Origin: MAG-120531 sp038125995
Lineage (GTDB): Bacteria; Bacteroidota; Bacteroidia; Flavobacteriales; Flavobacteriaceae
NCBI GenBank assembly: GCA_038125995.1
Contig: JAYPEX010000008.1
Coordinates: forward strand, 62,001 to 126,000
DNA length: 64,000 nt
Reading direction: 5' to 3'
Shown here: piece by piece, positions 41,586 through 51,002 of the stretch
How positions within the stretch are numbered: position 1 is the first letter of the stretch
Layout: every line of letters starts with the position of its first letter
Program-made: the position numbers and the translations under genes
Notes under the pieces: model-generated
What the model saw: the letters and a program-made list of their open reading frames with translations, nothing else
The model's database searches: none
Told to the model about the DNA's origin: nothing

Positions 41586-43241
41586 TTAGTTATGCAAAAG
41601 TTGTTTTGCGTGCTCTTGTGCTGAAGCAGAATAGTTTTTACCATCGAGCATTTGGGCAATTTCTTCAATTCGCTGCTGATCAGTCAACTTGACGATACTT
41701 GTTTGAGCCTTTACGCCATCATCATCTTTAAACACTTTATAGTGGTTTTTACCCTTTGCGGCTACCTGTGGTAAGTGTGTGATAGAAAACACTTGAATAT
41801 TCTGAGACAATCGTTCCATTATATCAGCCATCTTATTGGATATTTCACCTGAAACACCTGAATCAATCTCATCAAATAAGATACTTGAGAGTTCAATATA
41901 GGGAGCTAAAACCGCCTTAATAGAGAGCATAATTCTAGAAAGTTCTCCTCCTGAAGCTATTTTTTTCAGAGATCCGAAGGCCGTTCCGCTATTTGCTGAA
42001 AACATAAATTCCAACTGATTAATGCCTAAATCGTTTAAAACGGACCCTTTACTTAAAACAATTTTAAAACGCGCATTAGGCATTCCAAGCTGCTTGAGGC
42101 GATCAACCAAAGCTTCCTCCAAGGGTTGTATTGTTGCAGCCCTACCTTGGTGTAATTTCTCACCTATGGCAAGCAACTGCTGAAAAAGATCTTTAGTTGT
42201 TTTTTGAAGTGAACTGATACGTTCTTGATCTTCTTGAAAACCAATTTCCTGATTTACCAATGAATCTTTTATCGCAATAAGTTCTTCTACAGAAGAAACT
42301 TGATGTTTTTGTTCTAAATCATAGAGTTTTTGCAAGGCAGCATCCACCTCTTCTAATAGACCTGGGTTGATTTCAACAACATCTTTTTGATTTTCAATCT
42401 CCAAACGAATGTCATTGAGCTCAATCAACACCGATTCAATACGGTCAAATAATTGCTGATAAGTCGATCCATAGGTACTCAATTTTGAAATCGACAGACG
42501 AAGTGAAGTCAACTGATCTATAAGTCCATAACCTTCTTGATTGAGTAGCGAATGAGATTCCGATAATTGCTCGATGATCGAAGTAGCATTCGAAAGCTCT
42601 GATTGCTGTTCTTCCAATTCTTCTTTCAGGCCAATTCTCAATTGAGCTTGTTCGAGCTCTTCCCATAAAAACTGCTGATAATCTCTAGCCTTAATACGCT
42701 CTGATTGCTGATGTTCTAACTTCTCTAACAATTTAATATCCTCTGTATAGCGCTTGAGAAGCTTGTGATACTCTTCCAGGAGTTCACTTTGACAAGCAAA
42801 ACCATCTAGGATGGCCATTTGATGTTTTTGACTAAAGAGATCAAGGGTTTGATGTTGTGCGTGAATATCGATCAGCATACCTCCTAATTGAGCAAGTAAT
42901 TCCAATCGCACTGGAGTATCATTGATGAATGCTCTTGATTTTCCAGAGGGAGTTAGCTCTCTTCGAAGTCTTAATTGAGAATCCCAATCCAATTCTTCTA
43001 CATCAAAGAACTCTTTGATAGTAGTTGAATTCGATTCAAACACCACCTCTACAATACATTTTTTATCGGGATTATTGATCTGTTTTAAATCAGCTCTTTT
43101 TCCCAAAGCTAATGACAAACCACCTAATAGAATTGACTTACCTGCTCCAGTTTCACCCGTAATCACATTAAATCCAGATTCAAACTCCATATGAAGCGTC
43201 TCTATTAGTGCGTAATTTGATATGTAGAGTTCTTTGATCAA
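41586..43241 (-). CDS. recN: DNA repair protein RecN
   Basis: Protein of 551 residues, an SMC-like ATPase for double-strand break repair. Seen: YISNYALIETLHMEFESGFN, VITGETGAGKSILLGGLSLA (Walker A), IDIHAQHQTLDLFS, a central coiled coil (about 150-370), KIASGGELSRIMLSIKAVLA (signature), SSILFDEIDSGVSG (Walker B) and FSITHLPQVAA. The start is TTG 43241; no ATG fits before the conserved beginning. It is the last gene of the bamD-rpoZ-coaBC-porD-recN cluster. Confidence 0.96.
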   Translation of the reverse strand: MIKELYISNYALIETLHMEFESGFNVITGETGAGKSILLGGLSLALGKRADLKQINNPDKKCIVEVVFESNSTTIKEFFDVEELDWDSQLRLRRELTPSGKSRAFINDTPVRLELLAQLGGMLIDIHAQHQTLDLFSQKHQMAILDGFACQSELLEEYHKLLKRYTEDIKLLEKLEHQQSERIKARDYQQFLWEELEQAQLRIGLKEELEEQQSELSNATSIIEQLSESHSLLNQEGYGLIDQLTSLRLSISKLSTYGSTYQQLFDRIESVLIELNDIRLEIENQKDVVEINPGLLEEVDAALQKLYDLEQKHQVSSVEELIAIKDSLVNQEIGFQEDQERISSLQKTTKDLFQQLLAIGEKLHQGRAATIQPLEEALVDRLKQLGMPNARFKIVLSKGSVLNDLGINQLEFMFSANSGTAFGSLKKIASGGELSRIMLSIKAVLAPYIELSSILFDEIDSGVSGEISNKMADIMERLSQNIQVFSITHLPQVAAKGKNHYKVFKDDDGVKAQTSIVKLTDQQRIEEIAQMLDGKNYSASAQEHAKQLLHN

Positions 43242-43297
43242 TGTTTCAGTTTTAGGATAAAGATAAAAGTTAATTCAATGATTCAAAAGCTAGGCGT

Positions 43298-44188
43298 TTA
43301 TTTGATCGCATTCCAGGAATTCGAAAAAATAGGAGCCATTGCTATTAAGTTAGATTTTAGTGTTTGAGTCTTTACCTCTGGGCCCTGAGAAAAAATTGAT
43401 GTGATTTCTTGAGATTTTGCATCAAAAAACATTTTGATCAATGTCGAAGAGGAATCTCTATTGAATATCGAACGAAGCCTATTAATAGCCTGAGCTATGA
43501 CAGTTTTAGAGTTCAAGGCATTTTCTACCATCGTATCCAATCCGAGTCGATGGTATTCATAGAGTGCCAATCTAAAATCCGAGTAAGTATTTGATAAAAT
43601 GTCTTGAGCAAATCGCGTTCTCGAAGTTCCTGTCGAAGAAGAACTCCAACCAGAAAAGTTTGAAGATCTGGCTAAATCAGCTATGTTTTGTGCTTCATTA
43701 TAGAATTTAGTACCTCCATTTTGAGCAAAACTATCTGCATCCATTCCTAAAATAAAGTAGATATAGTAAGAAAATACAGCTACCAGATTACTATCTAGAC
43801 TGTTCTTATTAAGTACAAGTGGTGTGAAAGCCGTATAGTTAAACGAAAACTCATTGTCTTTAACCATCAAAACAGGAGATTGATAGATAGCGTCATAAAC
43901 TGGCCTAGAATACTGTATCTGCAAGCTCGCTTTAAAGTTGTTGTTTTCGTATTCGCTAATACTGAGGTAGAAATTCGCCTTGATTTTCTCCATCGTGTTC
44001 AAACGACGAGAGGTCCAATTGGTTGAATTGACAAATTCATTGAGTGATTTTCCCAACTCATCAAACACTTGTCTATTTGATTGACCTATCCTTGAAGCAT
44101 CGACAGTAACTCTTGCACTGATATCCTGTGCTTGAGTCGTCAGAAATGTCAAAAAAACTAATAAACTAAACCAGATCGATTTATTCAT
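43298..44188 (-). CDS. porD: DUF4835-family exported protein, PorD-like (type IX secretion)
   Basis: Protein of 296 residues from ATG 44188 (MNKSIWFSLLVFLTFLTTQA), which gives a normal signal peptide ending near TQAQD; an in-frame ATG at 44218 would lie inside coaBC. The body follows the DUF4835 pattern: ARVTVDASRIGQSNRQVFDELGKSLNEFVNSTNW, split as ARVTVDASRIGQSNRQVF and LGKSLNEFVNSTNW, then YYIYFILGMDADSF. Such proteins are annotated as type IX secretion component PorD; that role is known only for a few. It overlaps coaBC by 8 bases (ATGAATAA). Confidence 0.85.
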   Translation of the reverse strand: MNKSIWFSLLVFLTFLTTQAQDISARVTVDASRIGQSNRQVFDELGKSLNEFVNSTNWTSRRLNTMEKIKANFYLSISEYENNNFKASLQIQYSRPVYDAIYQSPVLMVKDNEFSFNYTAFTPLVLNKNSLDSNLVAVFSYYIYFILGMDADSFAQNGGTKFYNEAQNIADLARSSNFSGWSSSSTGTSRTRFAQDILSNTYSDFRLALYEYHRLGLDTMVENALNSKTVIAQAINRLRSIFNRDSSSTLIKMFFDAKSQEITSIFSQGPEVKTQTLKSNLIAMAPIFSNSWNAIK

Positions 44189-45386
44189 TTGATGCGATAA
44201 TTTGATTCCAAATATCAATAGCCACTTCTGATTTTGGCTTTACATCAAATGTAAGTTTTTTTCTGTTCTTATCAATAAAACTAACTTTATTGGTATTGGA
44301 TCCAAATCCAGCACCGACATCTTCAAGTGAATTTACGACTATGGCATCTAAGTTTTTATCTTTTAATTTACCTTCAGCGTATTCCAGTGCATTCTGAGTT
44401 TCAAGAGCAAAACCCACTAAATATTGATGCTTTTTTTGCTTGCCCAACTCTTTTAAAATATCGGGATTTTTGACCAGTTCAATACTCAATTCATCATTTT
44501 GCTTTTTAATCTTTTGGTCTGAAAACTTCTTGGGTCTGTAATCAGAAACGGCAGCTGCACAAATCACTATATCCGCATCTTTGAAGTGTCGCTCTGCTAG
44601 TTCTTGCATTTGCATAGCAGAAGTAACATCAATTCGAAGAATCGCTCCGTGATTTGTAGGAACCGAAGAAGGTCCCATCACCAATGTAACCTCTGCCCCC
44701 AAACGAGCAGCTCTTAATGCCAACTCTGCTCCCATGGTACCACTACTGTGATTTCCAATGAATCGAACGGGATCAATGGCCTCATAAGTTGGACCGGCAG
44801 TGATCAACACTTTCTTCTGGTACAACTTTAGATTTTTTCGGTGATATTGGATTAAAAAATCAATAATCTCTTCAGGTTCTGCCATTCTTCCTTCACCAGA
44901 TAATCCACTAGCAAGTGGACCATCTCCTACTGGAATAATCGCGTGACCGTTTTTTTCTAAAATTGATAAATTTTCTTTGGTTGTAGGATGTTTATACATG
45001 TCCAAGTCCATTGCAGGGGCAATCAATACAGGACATTTAGCAGACAAATAAGCAACTAGTAACAAGTTGTCTGCTTGACCACTGGCCATTTTAGCAAGAG
45101 TGTTGGCAGTCGCGGGAGCAACGATCATATAATCAGCCCACAATCCCATATCAACGTGATTGTTCCAACTGAGCTCTCCTTTTTCAGTAGTTTTAGTAAA
45201 CTGAATGCCGACAGGATTTTCAGAAAGAGTCGCTAGGGTAAGTGGAGAAACAAAAGAGCTGGCATTCTCTGTCATAACAACTTTGACATTGGCGCCAGCC
45301 TTCTTTAATAATCGTACTAAAAAAGCAGTTTTATAGGCAGCAATTCCCCCCGTAATTCCTACAAGGATGTTTTGGCTCCCTAACAT
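44181..45386 (-). CDS. coaBC: Bifunctional phosphopantothenoylcysteine decarboxylase / phosphopantothenate--cysteine ligase
   Basis: Protein of 401 residues. CoaC (about 1-185): VGITGGIAAYKTAFLVRLLK, NNHVDMGLWADYMIVAPATA with the catalytic His, and PAMDLDMYKHPTTKENL with the cysteine-region loop. CoaB (about 190-400): VLITAGPTYEAIDPVRFIGN, HSSGTMGAELALRAARLG and AAVSDYRPK. Together they make 4'-phosphopantetheine from 4'-phosphopantothenate and cysteine. Follows rpoZ by 3 bases. Confidence 0.97.
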   Translation of the reverse strand: MLGSQNILVGITGGIAAYKTAFLVRLLKKAGANVKVVMTENASSFVSPLTLATLSENPVGIQFTKTTEKGELSWNNHVDMGLWADYMIVAPATANTLAKMASGQADNLLLVAYLSAKCPVLIAPAMDLDMYKHPTTKENLSILEKNGHAIIPVGDGPLASGLSGEGRMAEPEEIIDFLIQYHRKNLKLYQKKVLITAGPTYEAIDPVRFIGNHSSGTMGAELALRAARLGAEVTLVMGPSSVPTNHGAILRIDVTSAMQMQELAERHFKDADIVICAAAVSDYRPKKFSDQKIKKQNDELSIELVKNPDILKELGKQKKHQYLVGFALETQNALEYAEGKLKDKNLDAIVVNSLEDVGAGFGSNTNKVSFIDKNRKKLTFDVKPKSEVAIDIWNQIIASNE

Positions 45387-45389
45387 AAA

Positions 45390-45716
45390 CTAGGCTTCTT
45401 TATCGGTAAATCTGTGATAAATTTTATCATCTAACCACTCTTGTACTGCAATAGCATGTGGCTTTGGAAGTTTTTCGTAGAATTTTGAAACTTCGATTTG
45501 TTCCTTGTTTTCGAACACTTCTTCTAAACTGTCGTTATAGGTAGCAAACTCCTCTAATTTTTCCAATAATTCTTTTTTGATTTCAGAATTTACCTGTACA
45601 GCTCTTTTAGCTGCAATAGACAAAGCTTCATAGATGTTTCCAGTAGAAGCATCAAACTTATTTTTGTCAATAGTAGTAGTACTAACAGCTGCTTTTGAAT
45701 ATTTAAAATCGCTCAT
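45390..45716 (-). CDS. rpoZ: RNA polymerase omega-like subunit, Bacteroidota type
   Basis: Protein of 108 residues. TGNIYEALSIAAKRAVQVN (about 27-45) matches the RpoZ/Rpb6 core in which the omega subunit binds the beta' tail; the remainder is a helical, acidic extension (ELLEKLEEFATYNDSLEEVF) seen in Bacteroidota. The position between bamD and coaBC is typical for rpoZ in this phylum. The N-terminus (SKAAVSTTTIDKNKFD) is also characteristic. No other function is likely. Confidence 0.85.
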   Translation of the reverse strand: MSDFKYSKAAVSTTTIDKNKFDASTGNIYEALSIAAKRAVQVNSEIKKELLEKLEEFATYNDSLEEVFENKEQIEVSKFYEKLPKPHAIAVQEWLDDKIYHRFTDKEA

Positions 45717-45721
45717 TTCTC

Positions 45722-46549
45722 TTAATTTTCTGATGCAAATGTACTCAAATTAGATTCAATTTGAGCAATAAGATTATCTGATTCTTTTTTGTAATGGGTT
45801 TCGGGGTAGTATTTAATCAAAGTTGAATAGGCTTTTTTAGCTTCTTCTAAACGTTCATTTTTCTTTGCTTGAGTCGAATTAAAGGCCAATTTACTCATCG
45901 CATCAAACTTAATAAACATCACATCTTCTCTGTAAATTGAACCTGGATAATCGACTAAAAAGTTCTCAGAACTCTTGATTGCAGAGTTGAGAATCGTCAA
46001 TTGAAAGGTTCCTAGTTTGTTGTACTGCTTGGAAATTTCAAAAGCTTTGCGCTCCTTTTTAACATCCAATTCTTGAGCGAGTAAGTTAGCTTCATTCGCC
46101 AAAGTAGAATCTGGAAATGTATTGATAAAGGCTTGAAGTTTTTCGAGTGCCGTCTCTGTATCAGTCTGATCTAATGAATAATTTGGAGAAAGCTCGTAAT
46201 AACTCTTTGCCATTAAGTACGAAGCTTCTTCTATTTTATCACTTTGGGGATAAGACTTGATAAAACGTTCAAACTGATAACCTGCTAAATTGTAGTTTTT
46301 AGTTTTGTAATACGTATCCGCTAAGAAAAACAATACGCGTTCCCCTTGTGGTTTCCCTACAAACTTAGGAGCTATTTTTTCAAAGAGATAATTCGCCTTT
46401 CTATAATCTCCCTCTTGGTACATTTTTTCTGCGTAATCGTATTTAACTTTAATCTCTTCACTCTTAAGCACATCACTGTACTCTCCGCAAGAGAAAAAAG
46501 CTAGCGATAAAGCTACTATACTTGTATATTTTATGGTTTTAAAAAGCAT
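45722..46549 (-). CDS. bamD: Outer membrane protein assembly factor BamD
   Basis: Protein of 275 residues from ATG 46549 (MLFKTIKYTSIVALSLAFFSCGEYSDVL); a longer in-frame reading would begin upstream of the promoter. Lipoprotein signal with Cys at LAFFSC, then TPR helices (VKYDYAEKMYQEGDYRKANY, YYKTKNYNLAGYQFERFIKS, ASYLMAKSYYEL). BamD supports BamA in inserting beta-barrel proteins. The exact -7 element TATTTTTG ends 4 bases before the ATG. It is the first gene of bamD-rpoZ-coaBC-porD-recN. Confidence 0.92.
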   Translation of the reverse strand: MLFKTIKYTSIVALSLAFFSCGEYSDVLKSEEIKVKYDYAEKMYQEGDYRKANYLFEKIAPKFVGKPQGERVLFFLADTYYKTKNYNLAGYQFERFIKSYPQSDKIEEASYLMAKSYYELSPNYSLDQTDTETALEKLQAFINTFPDSTLANEANLLAQELDVKKERKAFEISKQYNKLGTFQLTILNSAIKSSENFLVDYPGSIYREDVMFIKFDAMSKLAFNSTQAKKNERLEEAKKAYSTLIKYYPETHYKKESDNLIAQIESNLSTFASEN

Positions 46550-46553
46550 CCTG

Positions 46554-46561
46554 CAAAAATA
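46554..46561 (-). promoter_or_regulatory. -7 element of bamD (TATTTTTG)
   Basis: Exact TAnnTTTG on the minus strand, 4 bases before ATG 46549. Predicts a leaderless transcript for the bamD operon. Confidence 0.6.
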
Positions 46562-46656
46562 TATAAAGTTAATGGATATAAAAAACATATTTTACTTCCA
46601 CAAACATAAAATAAGAGATAAGGATATGCTAAAAAAAATAGTTAATAAAAACTAAA

Positions 46657-47544
46657 TTAAAGCGACAGGCTTTTTTGGAATTCTAATGCAGATATTAATT
46701 TTGATTCTAACGCATGAGATGCTTCTACAAGTGGAAGTCGAACCTTTGCAGTACCATACCCTAAATGACTACACAACACCTTAATTCCACTAGGATTTCC
46801 CTCTTCAAAAATCAATTCTGAAAGAGCGGCTAATTGACCGTCCAACTCCTTTGCCAATGGAATAGATCCATTTAACCCTGCGTTGATCATCATGGAAAAT
46901 TCTTTTGGCAAGGCTTGTCCTAAAACAGAAATCACTCCGTCTCCTCCTACTAAAACAGTTTGTGAGGCAGTTGCGTCATCACCAGAAATAACTAAGAAGT
47001 CCTCCTCAGTTCTGGCAACTAATTGATGAATCTTTTCAATAGAACCAGCGGCTTCTTTGATACCAATTATATTTGGAATTGCTGAGAGCTCAACAATGGT
47101 GTCGACACTCATATCCACACCAGTTCTTCCTGGTACATTATAGAGAATAATATCTTTAGAAGTAGACTCGGCAACAGCTTTAAAGTGGGCAATTAATCCT
47201 CTTTGAGAAGGCTTATTGTAATAAGGAGTTACCGATAAGATGGCGTCAAAAACCGATAAGTCTTGACGCTGCAAGTCTTCAATTAAAGCAGCAGTATTAT
47301 TAGATCCCATTCCCAATACTAGAGGCACCCTTTTCTTTGTGGCCAAAACTACAGTATCGATAATCATTTGCTTTTCAGAGGCATTGAGCGTTACGGTTTC
47401 CGCAGTAGTCCCTAATACCACTAAATAATCAACACCAGCTTCAATATTGAAATTGACTAATTCCGTCAAAGCATTCGTATCTACAGCACCATTGTCAGTA
47501 AATGGAGTAATTAACGCTACACCTGTTCCTTTTAAATCACTCAT
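46657..47544 (-). CDS. dapA: 4-hydroxy-tetrahydrodipicolinate synthase
   Basis: Protein of 295 residues. First enzyme of the lysine/diaminopimelate branch. Seen: GTGVALITPFTDNGAVD, VVLGTTAETVTLNASEKQ (substrate loop), VPLVLGMGSNNT, ILYNVPGRTGVDMSVDTI with the catalytic Tyr, GIKEAAGSIEKI with the Schiff-base Lys, and SGDDATASQTV. Its ATG overlaps the preceding gene by 8 bases (ATGAGTGA). The other DAP gene here is dapF. Confidence 0.97.
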   Translation of the reverse strand: MSDLKGTGVALITPFTDNGAVDTNALTELVNFNIEAGVDYLVVLGTTAETVTLNASEKQMIIDTVVLATKKRVPLVLGMGSNNTAALIEDLQRQDLSVFDAILSVTPYYNKPSQRGLIAHFKAVAESTSKDIILYNVPGRTGVDMSVDTIVELSAIPNIIGIKEAAGSIEKIHQLVARTEEDFLVISGDDATASQTVLVGGDGVISVLGQALPKEFSMMINAGLNGSIPLAKELDGQLAALSELIFEEGNPSGIKVLCSHLGYGTAKVRLPLVEASHALESKLISALEFQKSLSL

Positions 47545-48076
47545 TTTTTAAAACATCCAGACGGGATATGTATTTTTCTATTTCTTTTAGAATCTCATTG
47601 CAGGAATAAGAGTCCATATTAATTATTAAATCGCATAATCTAGGATTATTTGTTCCTAGACCAATTCTAAAAGAGGATTTAGTATGAGCACTTATCCATT
47701 GAATTCTAATATCATCTTCCGTATAGAGTTGAATGAGAATTCTAAAGGATTTGTCTATAAAAAAATTAACTTCTGGATGATCAATGATCGATTTACTATT
47801 GGGAGTAAGTGCTTTTATCGCCACAGTTGTAGCGTAATCATCTTCAGCTAGAGTATCGATTGACAATATCGTAATTTTAGTTCTATTGACATTGAATAGC
47901 AATGCAAGCCGATCTTTTAACACATCGTTTTCACACCAAGATTCATCCACAATACACCCTATGGTCTTTTGATCGATATCACTAAACCCAAAAGAATCAT
48001 CTTCCAACTTATTTTGAAGGCTTTTGACAAATTTGTAAGCGTTGTATTTTTTAACTAACCTCTTAAAGAACATCAT
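47537..48076 (-). CDS. DUF6913-like protein of unknown function
   Basis: Protein of 179 residues (start at 48076 or at the second ATG, 48073). Predicted alpha/beta with an N-terminal basic helix (FFKRLVKKYNAYKFVKSL) and IGCIVDESW, ITILSIDTLAEDD, HPEVNFFIDKSFRILIQLYT. I recognise it as the Bacteroidota DUF6913 type, which lies beside dapA and ligA in many genomes; no function is known. No signal peptide or metal motif. It overlaps dapA by 8 bases and has an upstream TATATTTG. Confidence 0.7.
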   Translation of the reverse strand: MMFFKRLVKKYNAYKFVKSLQNKLEDDSFGFSDIDQKTIGCIVDESWCENDVLKDRLALLFNVNRTKITILSIDTLAEDDYATTVAIKALTPNSKSIIDHPEVNFFIDKSFRILIQLYTEDDIRIQWISAHTKSSFRIGLGTNNPRLCDLIINMDSYSCNEILKEIEKYISRLDVLKNE

Positions 48077-48103
48077 CGTTTAGTTGCGCACTAAATAACA
48101 GTG

Positions 48104-48111
48104 CAAATATA
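48104..48111 (-). promoter_or_regulatory. -7 element of the DUF6913-dapA operon (TATATTTG)
   Basis: Exact TAnnTTTG on the minus strand, 27 bases before ATG 48076. Confidence 0.5.
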
Positions 48112-48161
48112 AAACCTTTATATATCTTAAATAATAAACAAATTGTTATAAATTTAACACT

Positions 48162-50159
48162 TTATTGGATCATCTCCTGAAAATCAACCTCTGAAATAAT
48201 GGGAACACCTAATAATTCTGCCTTCTGTAGTTTTGAAGGACCCATATTATCACCAGCGATTAAATAGTCTGTTTTTGAAGATATGGAAGATGAAACCTTG
48301 GCTCCATTATCTTTAATAAGACTCTTGAGTTCGTCTCTTGAGTAGATACTAAACACACCTGATACTACAAAAACTTTACCCTTTAATACATCAGATTGAG
48401 ATTTGAGCTTTTCCTCTGAAAGAGCTAATTGCAAACCGTAGGTTTTGAGTCGCTCTACAATTATTGTATTGCCGAGATCTTCAAAAAACTCGATCACACT
48501 TTTAGCAATACGCTCTCCAATTTCATCAACTGCTATTAGGTTATCGAAAGTAGCTGATGCAAGTGCATCAATTGATTTAAAAGCCATCGCTAATTTTTCT
48601 GCAACCGTTTCTCCAACAAATCGAATACCCAAGGCAAAGAGCACTTTTTCAAATGGCTTTTGCTTGGAGGCTTGAATACCTTCAATCATATTGGTCGCTG
48701 ATTTTTCTGCCATACGATCCAGTTCCATTACATCTTCAGCTCTCAAGGTGTACAAATCAGCATAAGTAGAAATAAGTCCAGCATGAAACAATAATTGAAC
48801 AGTCTCTGCTCCTATTCCATCAATATCCATAGCTTTTCTGGATATAAAGTGTTCAATTCTCCCTGTAATTTGAGGAGGACATCCATAGGTATTTGGACAA
48901 TAATGCTTTGCGTCACCTTCTTGCTTTGTCAGTGCTGTATGACACTCTGGACATTGATGGATAAATTCTATCTCTGATGTTGAATCTGATCGCTTAGAAA
49001 GATCTACGCCAACTATTTTGGGGATGATTTCTCCACCTTTTTCGACAAATACAGAATCTCCTATTCTGAAATCTAATTTCTTCATCTGATCTTCATTGTG
49101 AACAGAAGCTCTTTTGACAATTGTACCCGCTAATAAAACAGGTTTGAGATTGGCAACAGGTGTAATGGAGCCGGTTCTACCCACCTGATAACTGATGGAT
49201 TCTAGAATGGTCGACTTTTGCTCAGCCTTAAATTTGTAAGCAATAGCCCAACGAGGTGCTTTTGAGGTATAACCCAACTCTTCTTGATGCGCAAACGAAT
49301 TGACTTTGATGACCACACCATCGGTTTCATAGGGCAGTTCATGTCTTGCCCCATCCCAATAATCGACAAAATCAAACACTTCTTCTATAGTTTTACATTC
49401 CTTTGCCGTATCAGGTATTTTAAAGCCCCATTGCTTGGCTGCTTGAAGAAAACTCATCTGATTCTCGATGTTCATATCTTCAGAGGCAATACCATAGATC
49501 AAACAGTCCAAGGGGCGTTCAGCAACTATGGCACTATCTTGAAGCTTTAAACTCCCTGAAGCAGTATTTCTAGGATTCATATAGGGATCCTCTCCCTCAG
49601 ATATTCGCTGCTGATTCATTTTGTGAAAACCCTCAAGTGGAAGTATGATCTCTCCTCTTAATTCCATACTTACAGGACATGCTCCATTTAAAGAGAGAGG
49701 AATTGTTTTAATCGTTCTGATATTAGCAGTCACCTCATCTCCCTGAATACCATCCCCTCTAGTTACGGCTCTTATCAACTTTCCATTTTCATAGGTGAGA
49801 TTGATCGAAGCTCCATCGTATTTCAATTCACAGGTAAAGCTAAATGCATTATCAGAAATATTTTTAACAATTCTCGCCTGCCAATCTAATAAATCTTGAC
49901 GATCATAAGAATTGTCTAGTGAGTACATACGATGTGTATGAACCACGGTTTTAAAATTTTTAGTCACTTCTCCCCCAACGCGGACAGTTGGTGAATTGGG
50001 ATCGTAAAATTCAGGATGATGAGCTTCTAATTCTTGAAGTTGTTTTAAAAGCATATCAAACTCAAAATCACTGATCGATGGTTGATCTAAGACGTAATAT
50101 TGATAATTATGGGCTCTTAATTGAGCTCTGAGTTCTTCTATCTGTTGTTTAATATTCAT
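48162..50159 (-). CDS. ligA: NAD-dependent DNA ligase
   Basis: Protein of 665 residues, full length. Domain Ia and adenylation domain with FTCELKYDGASINLTYENG (adenylated Lys in KYDG) and AVTRGDGIQGDEVT; OB domain; zinc finger CPECHTALTK ... HYCPNTYGCP; helix-hairpin-helix repeats (about 470-570); and a C-terminal BRCT (KGKVFVVSGVFSIYSRDEL onward). Joins Okazaki fragments. Its ATG overlaps the prmC stop by 4 bases, so the GNAT-prmC-ligA set is probably one operon. Confidence 0.98.
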   Translation of the reverse strand: MNIKQQIEELRAQLRAHNYQYYVLDQPSISDFEFDMLLKQLQELEAHHPEFYDPNSPTVRVGGEVTKNFKTVVHTHRMYSLDNSYDRQDLLDWQARIVKNISDNAFSFTCELKYDGASINLTYENGKLIRAVTRGDGIQGDEVTANIRTIKTIPLSLNGACPVSMELRGEIILPLEGFHKMNQQRISEGEDPYMNPRNTASGSLKLQDSAIVAERPLDCLIYGIASEDMNIENQMSFLQAAKQWGFKIPDTAKECKTIEEVFDFVDYWDGARHELPYETDGVVIKVNSFAHQEELGYTSKAPRWAIAYKFKAEQKSTILESISYQVGRTGSITPVANLKPVLLAGTIVKRASVHNEDQMKKLDFRIGDSVFVEKGGEIIPKIVGVDLSKRSDSTSEIEFIHQCPECHTALTKQEGDAKHYCPNTYGCPPQITGRIEHFISRKAMDIDGIGAETVQLLFHAGLISTYADLYTLRAEDVMELDRMAEKSATNMIEGIQASKQKPFEKVLFALGIRFVGETVAEKLAMAFKSIDALASATFDNLIAVDEIGERIAKSVIEFFEDLGNTIIVERLKTYGLQLALSEEKLKSQSDVLKGKVFVVSGVFSIYSRDELKSLIKDNGAKVSSSISSKTDYLIAGDNMGPSKLQKAELLGVPIISEVDFQEMIQ

Positions 50160-51001
50160 CGTATTGCAGATACTATTCGATTCTTTCCAAATCGATCGTT
50201 AATTAGTTCAATTTTTTTATATTTCAAATCTTCTAACAGAACCACGATCTCTTTTCCAAATGCTTCGTTAATTTCAAAACAAAGCAGACCTCCTAAATTT
50301 AAGTGATCTTTTGCCAACATTGCAATTTTTCTGTAAAAAAGCAAAGGATCCTCATCAGAGACAAACAATGCCAAATGAGGTTCATGATTTAAAACGTTAG
50401 GCTTCATTGCTTCCTTTTCGAGATTTCTTACATAGGGAGGATTGGAAACAATAAGGTCGTAAGAACTTTTTAGTGAAGTTGTTTTCAGAACATCTTCTTG
50501 CAGGAGCTCCACTTCTAAATTATTAATTTTAGCATTCTCATTAGCAATTTTTAAAGCCTCATTAGACACGTCCATCAAACTCACCTGAGCGCTTGGAAAC
50601 TTATGCTTTAGACTGATTCCTATACAACCTGAGCCTGTTCCAATATCCAGTATTCGATAAACTTCGCGCTTCTTTAAATAAGAATCTAAATAATAGATGA
50701 GATCTTCGGTTTCAGGTCGTGGAATTAAGACGGATTCAGTTACTTTAAAACGAAGCGACACAAATTCACTGTATCCTAAAATATATTGAATGGGTAGATG
50801 CGATTTTAAATCTTTTAGGGCCATTTCAAACTTTAAGGCCTCATTGTCATCTATTTCAAAATCTGGCTTTAAATGAAGAACAAAGCGTTGCTCTTTTAAG
50901 AATTCCTCAATGAGTTGATAAAAAAAGCTCAACACTTCTTCCCCGTCATACTCTGAATTCAAAGCTTCTAAAAAGGATTGTTTTACAGCACTTAATTTCA
51001 T
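50156..51001 (-). CDS. prmC: Peptide chain release factor N5-glutamine methyltransferase
   Basis: Protein of 281 residues from ATG 51001 (MKLSAVKQSFLEALNSEYDG); an upstream in-frame ATG at 51013 overlaps the GNAT gene. N-terminal helical release-factor-binding domain (about 1-85), then the methyltransferase with ILDIGTGSGCIGISL (SAM motif) and DLIVSNPPYVRNLEKEAM, the NPPY motif that binds Gln. It methylates the GGQ glutamine of release factors. Confidence 0.95.
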   Translation of the reverse strand: MKLSAVKQSFLEALNSEYDGEEVLSFFYQLIEEFLKEQRFVLHLKPDFEIDDNEALKFEMALKDLKSHLPIQYILGYSEFVSLRFKVTESVLIPRPETEDLIYYLDSYLKKREVYRILDIGTGSGCIGISLKHKFPSAQVSLMDVSNEALKIANENAKINNLEVELLQEDVLKTTSLKSSYDLIVSNPPYVRNLEKEAMKPNVLNHEPHLALFVSDEDPLLFYRKIAMLAKDHLNLGGLLCFEINEAFGKEIVVLLEDLKYKKIELINDRFGKNRIVSAIR

Positions 51002-51002
51002 T